From JBCCGG01 sp039029395 (lineage in GTDB: Bacteria > Pseudomonadota > Alphaproteobacteria > Kiloniellales > JAKSDN01), in contig JBCCGG010000026.1 of NCBI GenBank assembly GCA_039029395.1, forward strand, positions 24,224 to 88,223: a stretch of 64,000 bases of DNA. Direction: 5' to 3'. Made by a program: the position numbers and the translations under genes. Shown here piece after piece: positions 59,009-64,000 of this stretch (the first letter of the stretch is position 1; the number at the start of each line of letters is the position of its first letter). Under the pieces are notes generated by a model. It saw only the letters and a program-made list of their open reading frames with translations. It searched no databases and had not been told where the DNA came from.

Positions 59009-60132
59009 GCCAAGAGGTGCACTCCGCCGACGAGGCGGCCAATGCGATCAATCGTGAGCCGGGGCCGAGCTCGACGGAGTGGCGCGGCGAAATCGCACGA
59101 AGAACGCTCAAGACCATAGACCAGCACAAATGGCTCATTGCCCTGATGCTAATATATGGCGCAGTGAGCTGGTTCCTAGTCGACGGCCTGCGCATCGTCG
59201 GCGTCGAGAACGTCAAGATCCAGCTGATTCTTGGCCGGTCGTTATTCCTGCTGACAGCCGTGCTGCTTGTGGCCTTTCTCGTGCTCTATTGCCTCTATGT
59301 TATGGCTTTCGTCCGACCTGACCGGCTGTTTCGCTACCTGGGCCGTGACCTGGCCGAGAACTGGGCGACGCCGGAGCGCTTAACCGGCGCGGCCATCATC
59401 TACCTCTTACTGCCACTGTGGCTATCGGTCTTCACCGGCATCAAATCGACCATTCCTTTTCTCAACCCCTTCTCCTGGGACGAGACCTTCATGTTATGGG
59501 ACCGCGCCCTCCATTTCGGGATTGATCCTTGGCGTGTCCTGCAACCGGTCTTGGGCTACCCGATCGTCACCAAGATCGTCGACTCGGTCTATATCGTGTG
59601 GTTCTTCGTCATGTACGCGGTGCTGTTCTGGCAGGCATTCAGTACACGCGATTCACGGCTGCGCATGCAATTTTTCATGACGTTCTTCCTATTATGGATA
59701 CTCTTGGGCAACGTCCTGGCCGTGGCGTTGTCGTCCGGCGGCCCGGTCTACTATGGGCGCATTACAGGCTTGAGTGATCCTTACAAGTCTTTGATGGCCT
59801 ACCTCCACGAGGTTGGAGCTAGCTACGGCATCTTTGCCCTCGAAGTGCAGGAGAGGCTTTGGACCGGCTACGTTAATGAGTCACCGGTTGGCGGCGGGAT
59901 TTCGGCGATGCCGAGCCTGCATGTGGCAATGGCCATGCTGTTTGCCCTGCTGGGCTTTCGGGTTCACAAATTGCTTGGGGTACTTCTAGCTCTTTACGCG
60001 GTACTTATCCTGTTGGGCTCCGTCCACCTGGCATGGCACTATGCGGTGGACGGTTATCTCGGGGCTCTCCTGGCGTGGGCCGTTTGGAGGGTTGTGGGTT
60101 GGTTGCAGCGACGCTTCAGCAGCGTGACCTAA
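59005..60132 (+). CDS. Aur1-like PAP2 family membrane enzyme, copy 2
   Basis: A 375-residue tandem paralog of the preceding gene. It shares VRPDRLFRYLGRDLAENWATPERLTG, NPFSWDETFMLWDRALHFGIDPWRVLQPVLG, LLWILLGNVLAVALSSGGPVYYGRITGLSDPY, GGGISAMPSLHVA and SVHLAWHYAVDGY. All catalytic His and Asp are kept in both copies, so both are probably active, perhaps with different substrates. The GTG at 59005 overlaps the stop of copy 1 (GTGA) and has GGAGGG seven bases before it; a longer frame overlaps copy 1. Inferred role: remodelling of polyprenyl or phospholipid intermediates of the island. Confidence 0.8.
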   Translation: MSQEVHSADEAANAINREPGPSSTEWRGEIARRTLKTIDQHKWLIALMLIYGAVSWFLVDGLRIVGVENVKIQLILGRSLFLLTAVLLVAFLVLYCLYVMAFVRPDRLFRYLGRDLAENWATPERLTGAAIIYLLLPLWLSVFTGIKSTIPFLNPFSWDETFMLWDRALHFGIDPWRVLQPVLGYPIVTKIVDSVYIVWFFVMYAVLFWQAFSTRDSRLRMQFFMTFFLLWILLGNVLAVALSSGGPVYYGRITGLSDPYKSLMAYLHEVGASYGIFALEVQERLWTGYVNESPVGGGISAMPSLHVAMAMLFALLGFRVHKLLGVLLALYAVLILLGSVHLAWHYAVDGYLGALLAWAVWRVVGWLQRRFSSVT

Positions 60133-60270
60133 GACACCGGAAGAGCGGAGTTTGAGCCCCTATAGCGTTGCTCCAATAGGGACCGGCGACTATCGTGTCG
60201 CCCGTGAAGTATCGGTAATTATTTGAAATAGCGAGCTAATTGCCGTTTAGGAAGTAACCTGTTTTGCAGG

Positions 60271-60294
60271 AACCCCGGCTGATTGGTTGGGGTT
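60271..60294. terminator. Hairpin before the transposase relic
   Basis: AACCCC (60271-60276) and GGGGTT (60289-60294) form a 6-bp stem with a 12-base loop, followed by TCTT. It lies 139 bp after the second PAP2 gene and 79 bp before the transposase reading frame, so it may end the PAP2 transcript or belong to the insertion sequence. Confidence 0.4.
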
Positions 60295-60372
60295 TCTTGC
60301 GATTTGGGATTCCCGACTCCGGGCATGTCGTGATTCGCCGGGGATCGCTTTCTTGGCTTCGGAGAACGTCCG

Positions 60373-61571
60373 ATGAGCAAGCCACGCGACACGCGACAGA
60401 AGGGCCTTCTGCGCCCGACCCTGGATGAGATCATCGATCTCGGTCATCCCTTGGCGCGCCTTGCGCGAGAGATCGACTGGACTTTTCTGGACCGCCGTTT
60501 CAGCTCGGTGTGCCGGCTCGGTGTGCCGGCTCGGTGTGCCGGCCCGGAGCTGGCCAGCCGCCGGTGGCAAGCCGGCTGGTGGCCGGTCTATTCATCCTCA
60601 AGCATATGCACGATCTGTCGGACGAGGCCTTGTGCGCTCGCTGGCTGGAGAATCCTTACTATCAGTACTTCTGCGGCGAGGAGGGCTTCCAGCACCGGCT
60701 GCCCTTCGACCGCTCCTCCTTGACCCGCTGGCGCGCGCGGCCAGGCGGCACGGCGTGCCGCTGCGCCAATCTTATCTGCGTGTCGCCAAGCGGGCAGCGC
60801 TGATGGCCGGCCGCCGGGCTTCGCCCCATTGCTACGCAATCCCACGCCAAGCAGTTCAAGCGGCACAACCGCCAGCTCAGGTTCCTGCGCACGCGCCTTG
60901 GGCGGCTCAGCCGGGATATCAAGCGCAAGACGGCCGACCACCCCGTGCTCAAAGAGGCCTTCGCGATCCCGCTGTCGCGCGCCGATCAGATCCGTCACCA
61001 GAGACAGCGCCAGCGCGGCTGGAAGCTCTATAGCCTGCATGCCCCTGAGGTCGAGTGCATCGGCAAGGGCAAGGCCCGAGCGCCCTATGAATTCTGTTGC
61101 AAGGACTCGATCGCAACGCCGGTCACACAGCCCAAGGGCGGCCAGTTCGTGCTCCACGCCAAGGCGCTACATGGCAACACTTACGACGGCCACACGCTCG
61201 GACCGGTGGTCGCCGAGATGGAAATGCTCACCGGCGTCGAGGCCAAGCGCATCCATGTCGACAAGGGCTATCGCGGCCATAACCATCCGCACAAGTTCCG
61301 GGTCTGGATCTCGGGCCAGCTGCGCCGGGTCACCAAGTCAATCCGTCGCGAGATGCGGCGTTGAGCCGCCGTCGAGCCGGTGGTCGGTCACATCAAGGCA
61401 GAGCACCGCATGGAGCGAAACTACCTCAAGGGCCGAGACGGCGACTTCGCCAACGCCGTCCTGGCCGCCGCCGGCTACAACTTCAGCCTCCTCCTCAAAT
61501 GGTTCAAGGCCATCTTACGCGCCTTGATCACCACCCTCCGGAATTATCTACTCTCGCCTCAAATGGCCTGA
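60373..61571 (+). pseudogene. Decayed IS5-like transposase
   Basis: Fragments in three frames line up to one DDE transposase: MSKPRDTRQKGLLRPTL, HPLARLAREIDWTFLDRRF; then RLVAGLFILKHMHDLSDEALCARWLENPYYQYFCGEEGFQHRLPFDRSSLTRW; then GVPLRQSYLRVAKRAALMAGR; then HAKQFKRHNRQLRFLRTRLG, KGKARAPYEFCCKDSIATP, VDKGYRGHNHPHK; and VEPVVGHIKAEHRMERNYLKGR. Lesions are a 13-bp triplication causing a frameshift near 60504, an internal deletion after the LTRW segment near 60735, another frame change near 60830 and a TGA in place of an expected Arg codon at 61362. It cannot make a working protein. Both ends of the element are undefined. Confidence 0.85.
60504..60542 (+). repeat. 13-bp tandem repeat, three copies, inside the transposase
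   Basis: CTCGGTGTGCCGG is repeated three times without a break (60504-60516, 60517-60529, 60530-60542). Two extra copies add 26 bp, shifting the frame exactly where the transposase reading passes from its first to its second frame. Confidence 0.85.
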
Positions 61572-61638
61572 AAAACCATGCGGCTCAAAATCTCCAAGGA
61601 CGACTATCGTCTCTAGGCCCTGCCTCGCAGAGATTGAG

Positions 61639-63456
61639 CTATGGCAGTACCTCATAGACCCGGTGATTGGCCTCCGTCTCGCTCAAGGGCGCAATTAGTC
61701 GCAACCAATCGGGAGGCGAATCGTCTAACAGCCGCTCGAACAGGAGGCTGCCGTCTTCGGTTGTGTAGAGCTTGTATTCATAGGTTCGGCACACGAACAC
61801 AAAAGCGACGCCTCGCCGCGTGGCAATCTCTCTGGACTCTCGGTCATCTTTGGCCAAAAAGAAACTCAAGCTATCTCTAATTCCCTCGACATTCGGGTGG
61901 TATGCTGAACCGACTACGCTGAAATCGGTGAAGTACATGATGCGCGATCCGTAATCTGGATGTGCGATCACAATTGGGCGCTGATCGTTCTTGGGATAGG
62001 TCGTTTCGAGTTGTTCTAAAATCGCATGATCGTCGCACGCCAGATTTCTACTTGATGCTTTCGCGTAACTCTCTGCCGGTGCTACCAAGAAGAACTTTAA
62101 TAACACAAACCCCACGAGGCCAAAAAAAAGCGCACCTACCCGCGCTGACACCCGCAGGAGAACATTTTTCTCATTCTCTAGTCGCTCGACGAGCCTTCCC
62201 AACAGCTCCGCCAAACATATGAGGATCATCAACTGAGGGAAGTAGGTAAACCTGTGCATGGCAATCCCTACGGGGACAAAAATCAGCAAGATGATCGCGA
62301 GAAACAGCCATCCGTCCCACGATGGGGTGTCACGCTCGCGCACCAAAGCGTAGGCGAGAAAGGGTCCGACGAAGAGCAGTTGGCCGAAGTTCTGGAGAAA
62401 TCCTAGCAAGGAATTGAAGTCCTTGGGCCATCTCGGCTTAATCTCTGCAATCCTCTCCCAGTAAAGCCGGTTAACCAATTCATCCTGGGTTTGCAGCGGC
62501 CAGTGCAGTGCTTCGGGGTAGACGCCTAGGAGGATAGCCAGTGCCGAGAGCGCCCCGAAGCCCAGGATCGCCGCTCTCCTGACGATGTTCCCGGAGAACC
62601 GAGGGTCTCTCTCCAACAGGCAGACGATGCCCCAGAAGACCATTGCCAGAAACGCCACAAGCAGCTGGACCGAGGAGATTTTGTCAAACTCCGCAAGCCC
62701 CCAATCGCCGACGTTGCGTTCGATCGCGAGTGCCACGAGCAACATCACAAAGAGTCCGAGACAACAGTAAGCCGCCTTCTGGGCGATCCCCTCACGCCGA
62801 AGCAGCCAAAGCATCGATAGGGTCGAAAAGATTGCGGTTAGACCAATCAGAAGCTCGACCGTTAGCCACAATCCGAAACCGATCATAAGTCCTGCAAAGG
62901 TTCCGTAGCGAGACGGTCTCTTTGCTACCAATAGCCTCAGTATCATGCCAATCATTCCCAGGAAGGCGATGACTATGAACGTGTGATGGTCAGGACGGGC
63001 GGTTTGGGCCAAATTGGCCATGGAAGGTTGGGCCATGACACCCAGTATGAGCAAGATTCGGCGGGTGTTGTCCTTGAAGAGCGGCGCCGTGGCCCAAAGG
63101 AGCGTGAGCATCGAGGCCACGAACAGAAAGGGTGTAACCACAACGCCCCACCAGTAGAGCGCCTTTTCGAAGCCGAGAAACGGCTGCAGTACCGCAGCCC
63201 CGGCGAGCAGTACGACATCGAACGGCCTGGTCCAATGGGAGCGAACCCCATAGGGCGCGTTGTCACGGTCATTGATCGCGTCGAACCACTCACCGCTTTC
63301 GTAGAGCTTCTGCACCCGGACCATGCGCATGTATCCGTCATTGCCAAAAAAGGTGCCGCCGCCGAATGATCCAGGCAAGATGTGCCCCACATAGACCGCG
63401 TAGAGGACGCTGAGCGGGAGGGCAATCAGCCAAAAATGCTGGATCCTAAGCGCCAT
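61639..63456 (-). CDS. GT-C-like multi-pass membrane protein (STT3-type), paralog B
   Basis: A 605-residue protein of the same family as the gene at 48.6 kb. It has GNDGYMRMVRVQKL, GEWFDAINDRDNAPYG, SHWTRPFDVVLLAGA, QTARPDHHTFIVIAFLG, about 11-12 helices, and the C-terminal IVIAHPDYGSRIMYF and FVFVCRTYEY. The ATG at 63456 has GAAAGG ten bases upstream; a GTG three codons earlier has no usable site. Lower G+C than paralog A suggests a separate arrival or divergence. It faces the transposase relic and ends 68 bp after it. Confidence 0.72.
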   Translation of the reverse strand: MALRIQHFWLIALPLSVLYAVYVGHILPGSFGGGTFFGNDGYMRMVRVQKLYESGEWFDAINDRDNAPYGVRSHWTRPFDVVLLAGAAVLQPFLGFEKALYWWGVVVTPFLFVASMLTLLWATAPLFKDNTRRILLILGVMAQPSMANLAQTARPDHHTFIVIAFLGMIGMILRLLVAKRPSRYGTFAGLMIGFGLWLTVELLIGLTAIFSTLSMLWLLRREGIAQKAAYCCLGLFVMLLVALAIERNVGDWGLAEFDKISSVQLLVAFLAMVFWGIVCLLERDPRFSGNIVRRAAILGFGALSALAILLGVYPEALHWPLQTQDELVNRLYWERIAEIKPRWPKDFNSLLGFLQNFGQLLFVGPFLAYALVRERDTPSWDGWLFLAIILLIFVPVGIAMHRFTYFPQLMILICLAELLGRLVERLENEKNVLLRVSARVGALFFGLVGFVLLKFFLVAPAESYAKASSRNLACDDHAILEQLETTYPKNDQRPIVIAHPDYGSRIMYFTDFSVVGSAYHPNVEGIRDSLSFFLAKDDRESREIATRRGVAFVFVCRTYEYKLYTTEDGSLLFERLLDDSPPDWLRLIAPLSETEANHRVYEVLP

Positions 63457-63819
63457 TGCAGGCACGCCTTTCAGATAGGAGCTGGCAGGGAGTACATTGG
63501 GGCATCGTTTGCCGGAGCACCCTGGCAGTTAACAACGAACCGTGGTCATTAAAGGTAAACATTTGTTAAGAAACAATCACCGCATCGCAGACCTCGTTGG
63601 TATGTCGGAGGTTCGCAGGTTTAGGTGGATTGTTAACAACACAATATGAGATTGAACTTGCTGTACGAACTTACGGCGCGGCCACCGCAGACTTGTTCCT
63701 TGCGAGGAACCTCGCTCCAACACGCTGGAAGGCTGTTTTTGCTGCAGCATCATCTCGGCCAGTTAACTCGGCCATGACTCATGGCAGATTAATTTTATGG
63801 GAAATATTACATATCCTAA
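63457..63819. other. A+T-rich intergenic region next to an insertion sequence
   Basis: About 363 bases upstream of paralog B and before the IS at the right edge. It is A+T-rich, with repeated TTAAC/TTGTTAA words including the palindrome TTGTTAACAA near 63633. No TTAA-N7-TTAA box, gene or clear promoter could be assigned, although the promoter of paralog B must lie here. Confidence 0.45.
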
Positions 63820-64000
63820 GAGGCCGTTTCGAAAGCGGTTGAGTGGTCGGTATCGATGCGATTCCAGGAGGTTGCTTAGACCAACCCTGGAGCCGCCATG
63901 TGGACGCCGACCACCCGAGAGCAGCATAGCCGTAAGGCGCTGCGTTACCAGACCGATTTAACTGACGCTGAGTGGGCTGTGATGGAGCCTCTGCTGCCTC
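63820..64000 (+). mobile_element. Left end of an IS5-like insertion sequence (cut by window edge)
   Basis: The transposase start at 63898 is preceded by GAGGCCGTTTCGAAAGCGG from 63820, which looks like an IS terminal sequence, and before that CTAA (63816-63819), which would fit the CTAR-type target of IS5 elements. The right end is outside the window, so neither the inverted repeat nor the target duplication can be checked. Confidence 0.45.
63898..64000 (+). CDS. IS5 family transposase, N-terminal part (partial)
   Basis: The frame starts MWTPTTREQHSRKALRY and continues QTDLTDAEWAVMEPLLP at the window edge. LTDAEWAxxEPLLP is the hallmark N-terminus of short IS5-family (IS427/IS1031-like) transposases. 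AGGAGG lies at 63866-63871, rather far upstream. The catalytic domain is beyond the edge. Confidence 0.8.
   Translation, partial: MWTPTTREQHSRKALRYQTDLTDAEWAVMEPLLP

Noticed and set aside
63520..63660. Cluster of TTAAC/GTTAA words as CtrA sites
   Set aside because: None of the pairs has the seven-base spacing; the cluster is explained by the A+T-rich composition of the gap.

Overview
The window looks like the chromosome of a G+C-rich alphaproteobacterium, probably near Rhodospirillales/Kiloniellales. No rRNA or taxonomic marker is present, so this is inference. It rests on G+C-rich codon use, tight GTGA/ATGA gene overlaps, the order twin-transmembrane protein - cobalamin adenosyltransferase - etfBA - 3-hydroxybutyryl-CoA dehydrogenase, a CpdR-like regulator, a TIGR02302-like protein after argH-lptM-lysA, and full-consensus CtrA boxes.

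Layout. 0.1-1.8 kb: a DUF2946 protein and an outer-membrane, probably metal-linked, protein. 1.9-5.5 kb: adenosyltransferase, etfBA and 3-hydroxyacyl-CoA dehydrogenase, with a good sigma70-type promoter before etfB. 5.5-9.2 kb (minus strand): exosortase-system-type hydrolase, adenylating ligase and a FemAB/BcsL-type acyltransferase, with two perfect CtrA boxes about 120 bp upstream of the ligase and acyltransferase starts. 9.4-20.3 kb: thioredoxin, argH-lptM-lysA, a large TIGR02302-like membrane protein, CpdR, a zinc-ribbon protein, ftsEX, a YdcF protein and PlsC. 20.6-22.9 kb: B12-dependent ribonucleotide reductase behind a DnaA box. 23.2-26.9 kb (minus): cobalt-type nitrile hydratase, ChaC with an unknown partner, and a TauE permease. 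27.3-39.5 kb: housekeeping singletons (Nudix, GluQ, esterase, HNH, Coq7, DsbB, BolA) plus a PEP-CTERM-like protein beside an anchorless paralog. 39.6-41.9 kb: ATP-grasp, an unknown protein, a SnoaL protein.

42.2-47.7 kb is a four-gene operon (carnitine dehydrogenase/thioesterase fusion, acyl-CoA dehydrogenase, ADP-forming CoA ligase, enoyl-CoA hydratase) that reads as gamma-butyrobetaine/carnitine breakdown. Its dehydrogenase would need an ETF such as the one at 2.9-4.6 kb.

48.5-63.5 kb is an accessory envelope-glycan/lipid island. It has two paralogous GT-C-like membrane proteins, a polyprenyl-phosphate-type GT2, GtrA, a sensor kinase without a visible phospho-accepting His, a 1,112-residue BTAD/STAND regulator, two tandem Aur1-like PAP2 enzymes, a remnant of another membrane protein and a decayed transposase. 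A second, IS5-like element begins at the right edge. No tRNA, rRNA or CRISPR array was recognised.
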